Origin: Brevibacterium luteolum
Lineage (GTDB): Bacteria; Actinomycetota; Actinomycetes; Actinomycetales; Brevibacteriaceae
DNA: 64,000 nucleotides
NCBI RefSeq assembly: GCF_013004595.1
Contig: NZ_JABEMC010000001.1
Coordinates: forward strand, 558,001 to 622,000
Reading direction: 5' to 3'
Shown here: positions 25,240 to 32,960 of the stretch, piece by piece
How positions within the stretch are numbered: position 1 is the stretch's first letter
Layout of the letters: every line of letters begins with the position of its first letter
Notes under the pieces: generated by a model
Database searches by the model: none
What the model was told of the DNA's origin: nothing
The model's input: only the letters and a program-made list of their open reading frames with translations
Program-made: the position numbers and the translations under genes

Positions 25240-26469
25240 TCAACCGTTTCGGCGGTGCGCTCTTACATGATAGGCCTCCCCACGGACGCGCCGGAGATGG
25301 CCGCGTACTTCGTGCGACTTCCGAGGGCTTTGCGGGAGAGCCGGCAAGGACGAACGTTTAATCAGGGTCGGTCGGCCGGGAGCCTCTGAGATTAGGTAGA
25401 AGGATGAGATGTCGCCCTCGGCCTGAAGGCGTTTGGTATGAGCCGGGTCGGCAAGGGAGCCAGTCTTGATGAGATTCTGCTCGTCTGAGAATACGAAGAG
25501 CAGTGCCGCTGCCACTACCCGATGAAGCGGCCCCGCGATACGGCTGTTCTCCGAGCCGTTTGGGACAGGAAGATTCAACCGTTCTCTGCAGCCTGAGACG
25601 TAGACGATCTCAGCCACCAGACCTTTCTCTTTCGCAGCGACCAAAATATGGTCTGCCCTCTCGCCATTGCAGATCTTGGTAGGAGTTTCGGGAGCCAGAA
25701 TCCATCGTCCGTGAACGCTGAGTTCGGAAGCGAGCCAGTGAATGTCAGCAGTTAGTGGGGATGATGACGCTTCAGCCAGGAGCGTTGTGAAATCAGGAAG
25801 GGCCAGATTAGCTATAACAACTAGTGCTCGAGAGTCGTTGGTGCAAGTGGGAACGCAAGCTGCGGCGTCATAAAGCGGATTGGCAGTGGCTCGCGCCGAC
25901 GGTGGTTTCTGTCGCCCTCGATCATCTTGTGGTTCCTCGAGCCACCTGGCCGTTTCCGTCCAGCCCAGGTCCTTATACAGATTTGCTGCAAACCGACGTG
26001 ATTTTGCGGTCGTTCCAATCATCTCGGCGATTTCCCGCTCGGCCGAGCGTTGCGCGGACTCGTCACCGTCCGGAACCTTGGAGACCAATTGCTTGAGTTT
26101 GCTTTGTTGCCGAGGCGCATGCGAAAAAGCCCGTTCCGATACGTAGACGGCTTGGTCGCTCCACGTTGTCTCGCGCATACGTATAGCGAGTGCCCGGATG
26201 ATCGTCCGACGTGCCTTGGGATGGGGGAAAGAACTCGCTGCAGAAAGTAGACGACTCATTCGGGTACTGGGCCAGCCGGATCTCACTGCTTCTGCCACTG
26301 CCGATTCAAGATTTATAGCTGTGGCGATCGAGTCGAGCGTAGACCTGCGGGAACCCAAAAGGGCCCTAAGAAAGCACACAACGGCCGTTCGAAGTGGCAT
26401 CGCTCGAATATTTCTTACGGGCTTCCCAAACCATTTCCCGCGCGCGTATCTATTCCGCCGTGTGCCCAT
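25240..26469 (-). CDS. Hypothetical protein of low-GC, probably acquired, origin
   Basis: 409-residue protein not recognised as any family. It is basic at the N terminus (MGTRRNRYARGKWFGKPVRN), has a largely helical middle with Arg/Ala-rich stretches, a mixed alpha/beta-looking segment ADHILVAAKEKGLVAEIVYV (about 299-318), and a His/Arg-rich tail (RKSHEVRGHLRRVRGE ... VRAHRRNG) similar in style to tails I recall from uncharacterised phage or plasmid proteins, although I cannot name one. The ATG has GGAGAAG six bases upstream. An upstream extension of the frame runs antisense through the SDR gene and is not coding. Base composition and codon use are clearly more A/T-rich than all neighbours, which suggests horizontal transfer; it sits next to gene relics and 0.9 kb from a tRNA pair. 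Confidence 0.65.
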   Translation of the reverse strand: MGTRRNRYARGKWFGKPVRNIRAMPLRTAVVCFLRALLGSRRSTLDSIATAINLESAVAEAVRSGWPSTRMSRLLSAASSFPHPKARRTIIRALAIRMRETTWSDQAVYVSERAFSHAPRQQSKLKQLVSKVPDGDESAQRSAEREIAEMIGTTAKSRRFAANLYKDLGWTETARWLEEPQDDRGRQKPPSARATANPLYDAAACVPTCTNDSRALVVIANLALPDFTTLLAEASSSPLTADIHWLASELSVHGRWILAPETPTKICNGERADHILVAAKEKGLVAEIVYVSGCRERLNLPVPNGSENSRIAGPLHRVVAAALLFVFSDEQNLIKTGSLADPAHTKRLQAEGDISSFYLISEAPGRPTLIKRSSLPALPQSPRKSHEVRGHLRRVRGEAYHVRAHRRNG

Positions 26470-26488
26470 CAGAGGCTTCTCCGTAGCC

Positions 26489-27232
26489 TCACAGTGAGCG
26501 GACCATCCCGCCGTCGACGGCGATGACGCTGCCGGTGATGTAGCTGGCGATAGGGGAGAGCAGGAACGCTGCGACCTGCCCGAACTCATGCGGCTGCCCG
26601 AGCCGGCGCAGCGGCACATGCTCCAGCTGCTCAGCATCGGGCGCCTCACCCATCCGCGGGGTGAGGATCTGACCGGGGGCCACCCCGAAGATCCGGATGC
26701 CGCGCGGGCCGATCTCATCGGCTATGTTCTTGATCGCCATTGCAATCCCGGGCCGCAGCGCATTCGAGATCGCGATCGAGGGGATCGGATTCCACACCGA
26801 CGATGACAGCACCATCCCGACGGCCGAACCTGTCTCCAGGCGCTCACAGGCGCAGCGGGCCAGGCGCAGGGAGCCGAGGAACACCGACTCGATGGCCTCG
26901 CGCCACTGCTCCTCACTGGTGTCGAAGTAGCGCCCGACAGCCGGCCCGCCGACGGAGATGAACACACCGGCAACCGGTGCGTCTGCGAACGCCTCGGCGG
27001 CAGCAGCGAAGAGCCGCTCACCGGCGTCATGAGCGGCATTGTCGAGAGCCAGCCCGGCCGCCCGGTCACCGAGCTGACCAACAGCGGCGTCGATCTTCTC
27101 CTGGCTGCGCGAGGAGATCACGACGTTGGCATCCTCGGCGACCAGCGCCTCGGCGGTGGCCAATCCGAGCCCTGATGAGCCGCCTGTGACAATGAATGTG
27201 CGGCCTGAGATCTGGAGGTCCATGGGCCTCAT
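26489..27232 (-). CDS. SDR-family protein lacking the catalytic Tyr-Lys pair
   Basis: 247-residue Rossmann-fold protein of the short-chain dehydrogenase/reductase superfamily. The nucleotide loop TGGSSGLGLATAEAL is intact (residues about 14-28), as are FISVGGPAVG (about 87-96) and VLSSSVWNPIPS (about 137-148). Where a classical SDR has YxxxK it reads ISNALRPGIAM, so the active tyrosine and lysine are missing; atypical FabG-like relatives share this SNALR pattern. The C terminus ITGSVIAVDGGMVRSL is normal. ATG 27232 or 27223 could be the start; neither has a strong ribosome site. Its promoter region overlaps that of the divergent tRNA genes. Confidence 0.82.
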   Translation of the reverse strand: MRPMDLQISGRTFIVTGGSSGLGLATAEALVAEDANVVISSRSQEKIDAAVGQLGDRAAGLALDNAAHDAGERLFAAAAEAFADAPVAGVFISVGGPAVGRYFDTSEEQWREAIESVFLGSLRLARCACERLETGSAVGMVLSSSVWNPIPSIAISNALRPGIAMAIKNIADEIGPRGIRIFGVAPGQILTPRMGEAPDAEQLEHVPLRRLGQPHEFGQVAAFLLSPIASYITGSVIAVDGGMVRSL

Positions 27233-27253
27233 TGTGCCGCCCCTCACGCGATT

Positions 27254-27282
27254 TTGCACTCGGGGTTCGGAGTGTGTAGAGT
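27254..27282 (+). promoter_or_regulatory. Promoter of the tRNA-Gln/tRNA-Glu operon
   Basis: TTGCAC (27254-27259) and TAGAGT (27277-27282) with an ideal 17-base spacer, 41 bases before the mature tRNA-Gln start. It is the clearest sigma-70-type promoter in the window. Confidence 0.75.
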
Positions 27283-27323
27283 AATCTTTCGTTGCCAGGG
27301 AGGCGCAAGCCTCCGAAGTGCAT

Positions 27324-27395
27324 TGGGGTATGGTGTAATTGGCAGCACGAGTGATTCTGGTTCACTTAGTCTAGGTTCGAGTCCTGGTACCCCAG
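27324..27395 (+). tRNA. tRNA-Gln (anticodon CTG)
   Basis: 72-base cloverleaf: acceptor TGGGGTA/TACCCCA, D arm GTGT/GCAC, anticodon stem AGTGA/TCACT with loop TTCTGGT (CTG), T arm CTAGG/CCTGG with loop TTCGAGT, discriminator G. CCA is not encoded. Confidence 0.96.
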
Positions 27396-27396
27396 C

Positions 27397-27469
27397 GCCC
27401 CCGTCGTCTAGTGGCCTAGGACGCCGCCCTCTCAAGGCGGAAACGGCGGTTCGAACCCGCTCGGGGGTA
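27397..27469 (+). tRNA. tRNA-Glu (anticodon CTC)
   Basis: 73-base cloverleaf: acceptor GCCCCCG/CGGGGGT (first pair G-U), anticodon stem CCGCC/GGCGG with loop CTCTCAA (CTC), T loop TTCGAAC, discriminator A. One base separates it from tRNA-Gln, so the two are cotranscribed. CCA is not encoded. Confidence 0.97.
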
Positions 27470-27476
27470 CGGATAG

Positions 27477-27507
27477 TCCCGGTGTCTGACATGATCAGGC
27501 GCCGGGA
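27477..27507 (+). terminator. Terminator after the tRNA pair
   Basis: 13-bp stem TCCCGGTGTCTGA / TCAGGCGCCGGGA (two G-T pairs) with loop CATGA, followed by TTCGTCATTT. It lies eight bases after tRNA-Glu and before the MFS gene. Confidence 0.75.
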
Positions 27508-27566
27508 TTCGTCATTTCCCACCGGCACCGCCCCCGCGCGGTGCCCTGGCTTGATCGACGGAGACC

Positions 27567-28928
27567 ATGACCCGAGATACCAGCTCCCGCCCGCCGCGCG
27601 AGGCCCGTGCCGCGCTGACCGGCGGAGTGGTCGGCAACTACGTCGATCAGCTGCACATCTTCCTGCCGCTGACCGCCCTCGCTCCAGCCCTGCCGCACCT
27701 GGTCGGCAGCGAGGCGATCGCAGGGGCTGCGACGCTCACGATCGTCGCCACGCTGCTCGGCCGGCCCTTCGGCGCGGTCGTCTTCGGCCGGCTGGCCGAC
27801 CGGTTCGGCCGCACCGCCATCACCCAGGTCGCCATCGCCGGCACCGCCGTCTGCACTCTGGCGATCGCCTGCCTGCCGACCCACGAGACGATCGGCATCG
27901 CTGCGATCGGGCTCGTGTTGTTGCTGCGGTTCCTCGGCGGCATGTTCCTCGCCGGCGAGTACACCTCGGCGATCCCGTTGGCGATGGAATGGTCGGCCCC
28001 GCGCCGCCGCGGCCTGTTCTCCGGGCTCATCATGGCGATGGCCCCATGGGCGCAGGCTTCGATCGCCCTGGCCACCCTCGGCCTGCTCGCCGCTCTTGGC
28101 CCCGAGGCCTATGCCGTGTTCGGCTGGCGGCTGGCGTTTGCCACCGGCGGCATCGCCTCGCTGCTCGTGCTCGCCTACTACCACCGCAACGTCGCTGATG
28201 CGAAAGCCTCCCAGCTGCTGCCGGCGGACGCCGCCGCTCCCGAGGCGGAGGAGACTCAGGCGGCTGGCTCCGGTGAGCGTCCGGCCCAGCGCGGTTCGCT
28301 GCGGGCGGTCGTGTTCGGCCGCTGGGCGCGGCCGTTCTGGGCGGTGTTCCTGCTCATGACCGGGCTGTGGCTGATGACGAATATGGTCGTCATCCGGATG
28401 GCCGCCTACCTCGGTGAGGGCGGAAGTGCCGCCCATTTGACGGCTGAGACCGTGCCGGTCGTCATGGCCGCCGCCGCGATCGCCCAGGCGCTGGTGATGT
28501 CGGTGGCCGGGCACATCTCCACGCTCGTCGGCAGGCGCCGGTTCTTCGTGCTCGCCGGCATCATCGCCGCAATCGGCGGGCCGACCCTCTACGTGCTCAT
28601 CACGCAGGCCCCGACGATCGTCGCCACCGCAGCGCTCGTGTGCCTCATCCAGGCGCTCACCGTCACCGCCTACGGGCCGATCGGCGCGCACCTCTCAGAG
28701 ATCTTCCCGGCCGAGGTCCGCTCGACCGGCTACGGCACCGCATACAGTGCCTCGATCGTGATACCGGCCCTCTTCCCATTCTGGCTGCCGGCACTGACCG
28801 CACTGCTCGGCGGGCAGACTGCTGCCGTGGTCGTGGTGCTCGTGCTCGGCGGGATCTTCGTCTCCTTCGGTGGTGTCCTGAGCACCCGGTCACAGGCCGC
28901 CGCCGAGGCTCAGCTCAGCGCCGACTGA
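27567..28928 (+). CDS. MFS transporter, metabolite:H+ symporter (MHS) type
   Basis: 453-residue, 12-helix major facilitator protein. The loop 2-3 signature GRLADRFGRTAITQ (residues about 72-85), RFLGGMFLAGEYTSAIPLAMEW (about 119-140) and SEIFPAEVRSTGYGTAYS near residue 385 are typical of the MHS family, which carries carboxylates, betaines or sugars with protons. The cytosolic central loop (about 212-245) is rich in Ala/Glu/Gly and contains a copy of the CCCGAGGCGG decamer. ATG 27567 follows CGGAGACC. The stop overlaps the convergent DUF4282 gene by 14 bases. Substrate not predictable from sequence. Confidence 0.82.
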   Translation: MTRDTSSRPPREARAALTGGVVGNYVDQLHIFLPLTALAPALPHLVGSEAIAGAATLTIVATLLGRPFGAVVFGRLADRFGRTAITQVAIAGTAVCTLAIACLPTHETIGIAAIGLVLLLRFLGGMFLAGEYTSAIPLAMEWSAPRRRGLFSGLIMAMAPWAQASIALATLGLLAALGPEAYAVFGWRLAFATGGIASLLVLAYYHRNVADAKASQLLPADAAAPEAEETQAAGSGERPAQRGSLRAVVFGRWARPFWAVFLLMTGLWLMTNMVVIRMAAYLGEGGSAAHLTAETVPVVMAAAAIAQALVMSVAGHISTLVGRRRFFVLAGIIAAIGGPTLYVLITQAPTIVATAALVCLIQALTVTAYGPIGAHLSEIFPAEVRSTGYGTAYSASIVIPALFPFWLPALTALLGGQTAAVVVVLVLGGIFVSFGGVLSTRSQAAAEAQLSAD

Positions 28929-29493
28929 GCGAGAGTGTGTCTTCGGCGATCTTCCGGGTGTTCTCGGCGGTTTTGATCGAGGCGACGATGAACTCCAGAA
29001 CCATGCGCCCGTAGACGAGCTGCATGAGGGCCGGAATCCAGCCGAAGAGGATCGCGAGGATGAGCGGCAGCGGGTTGAACGACGACTCACCGAAGACACT
29101 CACGCCCATGGCGAGACCGAAGATGATGCCGAAGACGACGATGGCGATCCACGTGAGCGCGCACGCGAGGATATGCAGCACGTAGATGATCCCCGCCCAC
29201 GTGATGCTGACGAAGTGATCGAACTTCACGTCGAACAGGGCTTTGAAGAAGCCGCTGGCCGACCGGCCGCTGACCGGTCTTTCGGTTTCCGGTGCGCCGC
29301 CCCAGCCGGAACCGGGCTCTATGTCGTACGGGTTTCCGCCGGTCGGCTGTCCGCCATAGGGGTGAGCGTAAGGGCTGGCGGCGCCCGGCTGAGACTGGCC
29401 GGCTGCAGGAGCATGCGGAGCCTGGTATCCGATCGGCTGCTGTGAGTCCTGGGGCTGCTGTGGGTCCCGTGGATGGGACGGAGGCTGGGTCAT
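28915..29493 (-). CDS. DUF4282 membrane protein
   Basis: 192-residue protein with a long Pro/Gln/Gly-rich cytosolic N terminus (residues about 1-75, HPRDPQQPQDSQQP), then the DUF4282 domain: GFFKALFDVKFDHFVSI, two membrane helices (IIYVLHILACALTWIAIVVF and LPLILAILFGWIPALMQLV), and RMVLEFIVASIKTAENTRKI, which is the family's C-terminal signature. Function unknown in the family. ATG follows GAGAGGAAC. A possible short leader ORF, a GC hairpin and a palindromic operator lie upstream (29542-29785), suggesting that its expression is controlled. Confidence 0.85.
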   Translation of the reverse strand: MTQPPSHPRDPQQPQDSQQPIGYQAPHAPAAGQSQPGAASPYAHPYGGQPTGGNPYDIEPGSGWGGAPETERPVSGRSASGFFKALFDVKFDHFVSITWAGIIYVLHILACALTWIAIVVFGIIFGLAMGVSVFGESSFNPLPLILAILFGWIPALMQLVYGRMVLEFIVASIKTAENTRKIAEDTLSLSRR

Positions 29494-29541
29494 GGTGTTC
29501 CTCTCAGTCGTTGATGCTGCTGACAGTGCTGACAGCCGGGA

Positions 29542-29565
29542 GAGCGCCGCGGTGATCCGGCGCTC
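29542..29565 (-). promoter_or_regulatory. GC-rich hairpin between leader ORF and DUF4282 gene
   Basis: Perfect 8-bp stem GAGCGCCG (29542-29549) / CGGCGCTC (29558-29565) with an 8-base loop, 46 bases after the stop of the short ORF and about 50 bases before the DUF4282 start. Placement fits an attenuator or a stability hairpin. Confidence 0.5.
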
Positions 29566-29611
29566 TGCACCGTCGGTCTGTCATCGGGCATCTGCCGGTG
29601 CCAGGCTCAGC

Positions 29612-29731
29612 TCAGCGGTCGGCTGTGCTGATGACGGCCGTCGATGCTGCCTTGTCATGTAGGCTCTGCCGGCGCTTCGTGTCGATGAACAGCGACAGGC
29701 AGCACAGCAGGCCAGGTGACGTCATTGGCAT
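29612..29731 (-). CDS. Possible 39-residue leader peptide with a Cys-Cys pair
   Basis: Short frame MPMTSPGLLCCLSLFIDTKR continuing RQSLHDKAASTAVISTADR. The ATG has a strong ribosome site, GAGGAG, five bases upstream, which is unusual for a chance frame. It lies upstream of the DUF4282 gene on the same strand, has adjacent cysteine codons near its middle, and is followed by a GC hairpin. In actinobacteria several sulfur or cysteine genes are preceded by short frames with cysteine runs, so attenuation by cysteine supply is one idea. It could also simply be a small hydrophobic protein. I do not recognise a homologue. Confidence 0.45.
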   Translation of the reverse strand: MPMTSPGLLCCLSLFIDTKRRQSLHDKAASTAVISTADR

Positions 29732-29750
29732 CTTCTCTCCTCAACTGTGC

Positions 29751-29785
29751 GATATAGGGATATGTGGAACCGCTTCCGCGGTTCC
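29751..29785 (-). promoter_or_regulatory. Candidate promoter with palindromic operator for the DUF4282 transcript
   Basis: Leftward -10-like TATATC at 29756-29751 and a perfect 20-bp palindrome GGAACCGC-TTCC-GCGGTTCC at 29766-29785 that would cover the -35 position. The palindrome could bind a repressor; without a T-tract it is a poor terminator. Confidence 0.45.
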
Positions 29786-29847
29786 TGCCAGCCTAACGAC
29801 TCCCACACGGAATGGAACGGGCTCAGCAGAGCTTTCCGGCACACGCA

Positions 29848-29882
29848 ATCGCGGCACCGGACCTGATGTCCGATGCCGCGAT
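29848..29882 (-). terminator. Hairpin terminator after ndgR
   Basis: Stem ATCGCGGCACCGGAC / GTCCGATGCCGCGAT, 15 positions with a single C-A mismatch and loop CTGAT, starting 15 bases beyond the leftward ndgR stop. There is no T-run. Confidence 0.7.
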
Positions 29883-29897
29883 GTGAAGAGGAGCGGT

Positions 29898-30617
29898 TCA
29901 GGCGCGGTTGAGCGCCTCGGTCAGGGCCTTGGCTGCCTCGAGGATCGACTGTGCGTGCAGGCGGCCGGGCTGGCGGGTCAGCCGCTCGACCGGCCCAGAG
30001 ATCGACACAGCAGCCACGACTCGGTTGCTCGGTCCTCGCACAGGAGCGGAGACGGAGGCGACGCCGCGTTCGCGTTCGGCGATCGACTGGGCCCAGCCGC
30101 GGCGGCGCACACCGGAGAGCATCGTGGCGGTGAAGCGGGCACCGCGCAGTCCCGAGTGCAGGCGGTCGGGCTCCTCCCAGGCCAGCAGCACCTGTGCGGC
30201 CGAACCGGCGCGCATGCTCAGGGTCGCTCCGACCGGCACGGAGTCGCGCAGGCCCACCGGGCGCTCGGCTGCCGCCACGCACAGGCGCAGATCGCCCTGC
30301 CGGCGGAACAGCTGGGAGCTCTCACCGGTTCGGTCGCGCAGCTGGTTGAGCACCGGCCCGGCGGCTGCCAGCAGCCGGTCCTCACCGGCAGCCGACGACA
30401 GCTCGGCCAGGCGGGGGCCCAGCACGAACCGGCCCTGCAGATCGCGGCCGACGAAGCGGTGGTACTCCAGGGCCACGGCCAGACGGTGTGCCGTCGGGCG
30501 GGCGAGGCCGGTGAGCGTGACGAGCTCGGCAAGGGAAGCCGGGCCGGCTTCAAGTGCAGAAAGAACGAGGGAGGCCTTGTCGATGACCCCCACGCCGCTA
30601 CCAGTTTGAGTGCTCAT
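29898..30617 (-). CDS. ndgR: IclR-family regulator NdgR (LtbR-like)
   Basis: 239-residue IclR-type regulator. The N-terminal winged helix covers about residues 10-70 (VIDKASLVLSALEAGPASLA, LTGLARPTAHRLAVALE) and the effector domain about 80-235 (SMRAGSAAQVLLAWEEPDRL, GVASVSAPVRGPSNRVVAAV). It matches Streptomyces NdgR and Corynebacterium LtbR closely; these regulate leuCD and other amino-acid genes, and the gene sits divergently beside leuC here as it does there. A TTGCAT-17-CAGAAT promoter puts the transcript start at the ATG of 30617, so the mRNA is probably leaderless and the in-frame ATG at 30626 would fall inside the promoter. Confidence 0.9.
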   Translation of the reverse strand: MSTQTGSGVGVIDKASLVLSALEAGPASLAELVTLTGLARPTAHRLAVALEYHRFVGRDLQGRFVLGPRLAELSSAAGEDRLLAAAGPVLNQLRDRTGESSQLFRRQGDLRLCVAAAERPVGLRDSVPVGATLSMRAGSAAQVLLAWEEPDRLHSGLRGARFTATMLSGVRRRGWAQSIAERERGVASVSAPVRGPSNRVVAAVSISGPVERLTRQPGRLHAQSILEAAKALTEALNRA

Positions 30618-30624
30618 GTTCAAC

Positions 30625-30653
30625 ATTCTGCAATCTCAAAAATCGAGATGCAA
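30625..30653 (-). promoter_or_regulatory. ndgR promoter and NdgR operator in the ndgR-leuC gap
   Basis: Leftward -35 TTGCAT (30653-30648), 17-base spacer, -10 CAGAAT (30630-30625). The same bases form an inverted repeat TGCAATCTC (30629-30637) / GAGATGCAA (30645-30653), close to the TGAGATTGCA-type site described for LtbR/NdgR. Binding here would block the promoter (autoregulation) and could also act on leuC. Confidence 0.7.
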
Positions 30654-30741
30654 GTTCACCATGCAAAATGGCGCATTAATGTCGGTGGCCAACCCGCACC
30701 CGTGACCTGTCTCAGGCGCGAACCGCATATAGGAGGATCCT

Positions 30742-32172
30742 GTGGGCAAGACACTGGCCGAGAAAGTCTGGGCCGATCATGTCGTCGCACGCGGCGACGA
30801 CGGCGCTCCCGACCTGCTCTATATCGACCTTCACCTCGTGCACGAGGTGACGAGCCCCCAGGCATTCGAAGGACTCCGCCTCGCCGGCCGGCCGGTGCGC
30901 CGCCCGGACCTCACGATCGCCACCGAGGACCACAACACTCCGACACTGGAGATCTTCAAGCCGATCGCCGATCCGACCTCCCGCAAGCAGATCGAGACTC
31001 TGCGCGCCAACGCCGAGGAGTTCGGCATCCGCCTGCACTCCCTCGGCGATGCCGACCAGGGCATCGTCCACGTCGTCGGCCCGCAGCTCGGACTCACCCA
31101 GCCGGGCATGACCGTCGTGTGCGGTGACTCCCACACCTCGACCCACGGCGCCTTCGGTGCGCTCGCCTTCGGCATCGGCACCTCCGAGGTCGAGCATGTG
31201 CTCGCCACCCAGACGCTGAGCCTCAAGCCGTTCAAGACGATGTCGATCACGATCGACGGTGAGCTGCCCGAAGGCTCGACGGCCAAGGACATCATCCTGG
31301 CGATCATCGCCAAGATCGGGACCGGCGGGGGACAGGGCTACGTCCTCGAATACCGCGGCGAGGCGATCCGCAAGCTGTCGATGGAAGCCCGCATGACGAT
31401 CTGCAATATGTCGATCGAGGCGGGTGCCCGCGCCGGCATGATCGCCCCGGACGAGACGACCTTCGACTACATCCACGGCCGCCCCCACGCCCCCGAGGGC
31501 GCCGACTGGGATGCCGCCGTCGAATACTGGAAGACCCTGCGGACTGATGACGACGCGGTCTTCGACGCCGAGGTGGTCCTCCAGGCCGCAGACATCGAAC
31601 CCTATGTCACATGGGGCACCAACCCCGGTCAGGGTCTGCCGCTGAGCGCCAACGTCCCGGACCCGGCCGAGATCGTCGACGAGAACGATCGCGCCGCCGC
31701 TGAGAGCGCACTGGCCTATATGGACCTGACCCCGGGCATGCCGCTGCGCGACATCGCCATCGACACCGTCTTCCTCGGCTCGTGCACCAACGGCCGCATC
31801 GAGGACCTGCGCGCAGCAGCCGACGTCATCCGCGGCCGGACCAAGCACCCGGATGTGAAGTTCATGGTCGTGCCCGGCTCGGCGAAGGTCCGCCTGCAGG
31901 CCGAGGCCGAGGGCCTCGACGAGGTGTTCACCGACTTCGGTGCTGAGTGGCGCTTCGCCGGCTGCTCGATGTGCCTGGGCATGAACCCCGACCAGCTCGC
32001 CGAGGGCGAACGCTGCGCCTCGACCTCGAACCGCAACTTCGAAGGCCGGCAGGGCAAGGGCGGGCGCACCCACCTCGTCAGCCCGCTCGTCGCCGCGGCC
32101 ACCGCGGTGCGCGGCACCCTGTCATCGCCTGCTGACCTGACCGCCGATGACCGCACTGCGGTCAGCGCCTGA
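30742..32172 (+). CDS. leuC: 3-isopropylmalate dehydratase large subunit
   Basis: 476-residue aconitase-family subunit that, with LeuD, converts 2-isopropylmalate to 3-isopropylmalate in leucine synthesis. The 4Fe-4S ligands are the cysteine in [13 protein letters not shown] (about residue 347) and the pair in [11 protein letters not shown] (about 408 and 411). [14 protein letters not shown] (about 128-141) is the substrate-site motif. The GTG start has AGGAGG six bases upstream. leuD follows after 10 bp. Control by NdgR is likely from the operator in the gap upstream. Confidence 0.97.
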   Translation: MGKTLAEKVWADHVVARGDDGAPDLLYIDLHLVHEVTSPQAFEGLRLAGRPVRRPDLTIATEDHNTPTLEIFKPIADPTSRKQIETLRANAEEFGIRLHSLGDADQGIVHVVGPQLGLTQPGMTVVCGDSHTSTHGAFGALAFGIGTSEVEHVLATQTLSLKPFKTMSITIDGELPEGSTAKDIILAIIAKIGTGGGQGYVLEYRGEAIRKLSMEARMTICNMSIEAGARAGMIAPDETTFDYIHGRPHAPEGADWDAAVEYWKTLRTDDDAVFDAEVVLQAADIEPYVTWGTNPGQGLPLSANVPDPAEIVDENDRAAAESALAYMDLTPGMPLRDIAIDTVFLGSCTNGRIEDLRAAADVIRGRTKHPDVKFMVVPGSAKVRLQAEAEGLDEVFTDFGAEWRFAGCSMCLGMNPDQLAEGERCASTSNRNFEGRQGKGGRTHLVSPLVAAATAVRGTLSSPADLTADDRTAVSA

Positions 32173-32182
32173 GGGAGGAACC

Positions 32183-32782
32183 ATGGAGAAGTTCACCACG
32201 CACACCGGCACCGGCGTGCCGCTGCGCCGCTCGAACGTCGATACTGACCAGATCATCCCGGCCGTCTACCTCAAGCGCATCACCCGCACCGGCTTCGACG
32301 ATGCCCTCTTCGCCCGCTGGCGCAAGGACCCGGACTTCGTGCTGAGCCAGGAGGCCTACGCCGGCGGCTCGGTGCTCGTCGCCGGCCCCGACTTCGGCAC
32401 CGGCTCGTCACGTGAGCACGCCGTGTGGGCGCTCAAGGACTACGGCTTCAAAGCCGTGCTCTCCAGCCGCTTCGGCGACATCTTCCGCGGCAACGCCGGC
32501 AAGGAGGGCCTCGTGGCCGCCAAGCTCGAGCAGTCCGACATCGAGCTCATCTGGAAGATCCTCGACAACCAGCCCGGCACCGAGATCACCGTCGACCTCG
32601 AAAGCCGCACCGTGACCTGCGATTCGCTCACCGTGCCCTTCGAGATCGACGACTACACCCGCTGGCGGATCCTCGAAGGCCTCGACGACATCAGCCTGAC
32701 TCTCGGGCGCGCAGACGACATCGAGTCCTATGAGGCCTCCCGTCCGAGCTTCAAGCCGCAGACGCTGCCGGCGAAGGTCTGA
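32183..32782 (+). CDS. leuD: 3-isopropylmalate dehydratase small subunit
   Basis: 199-residue swivel-domain subunit partnering LeuC. Signatures are [14 protein letters not shown] (residues about 18-31), [20 protein letters not shown] (about 70-89) and [14 protein letters not shown] (about 100-113). The ATG at 32183 follows GGGAGGAACC; the open frame begins earlier but overlaps leuC without similarity. Length is the normal 195-200 residues. Confidence 0.97.
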   Translation: MEKFTTHTGTGVPLRRSNVDTDQIIPAVYLKRITRTGFDDALFARWRKDPDFVLSQEAYAGGSVLVAGPDFGTGSSREHAVWALKDYGFKAVLSSRFGDIFRGNAGKEGLVAAKLEQSDIELIWKILDNQPGTEITVDLESRTVTCDSLTVPFEIDDYTRWRILEGLDDISLTLGRADDIESYEASRPSFKPQTLPAKV

Positions 32783-32786
32783 GGCA

Positions 32787-32807
32787 GCGCGCTGACCCTG
32801 AGCGCGT
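32787..32807 (+). terminator. Weak terminator after leuD
   Basis: Hairpin GCGCGCT / AGCGCGT (one G-T pair) with a 7-base loop, starting five bases after the leuD stop and followed by ACTTCCTTTCT. The rest of the 178-bp gap before murA has a TAGGCT near 32855 that may be a -10, but no convincing -35. Confidence 0.5.
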
Positions 32808-32960
32808 ACTTCCTTTCTGACAGTGTGGTGACAGGCTGACCGGCCGACGATTCGCTAGGCTGGTCACGCACGCTATGCCGCCGAGCCACCGCCTCGGCGC
32901 CGGCTCCCAAGCCGAACCGAACCCTGCGTGCGCACGGCCGGAACACGGCGAAGGAGGACA

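Noticed and set aside
24745..25389. 214-codon plus-strand frame across the scar region
   Set aside because: It joins an out-of-frame part of the GntP relic to the aminopeptidase fragment and runs into antisense of the orphan gene; a composite, not a gene.
27324..27469. tRNA genes as an integration site for the nearby low-GC gene
   Set aside because: I found no repeat of a tRNA 3' end beside the orphan gene and no integrase in the window.
30654..30741. T-box or leucine leader peptide before leuC
   Set aside because: No T-box motif, no Leu-rich short frame and no terminator hairpin in the gap; the NdgR-type operator explains control better.
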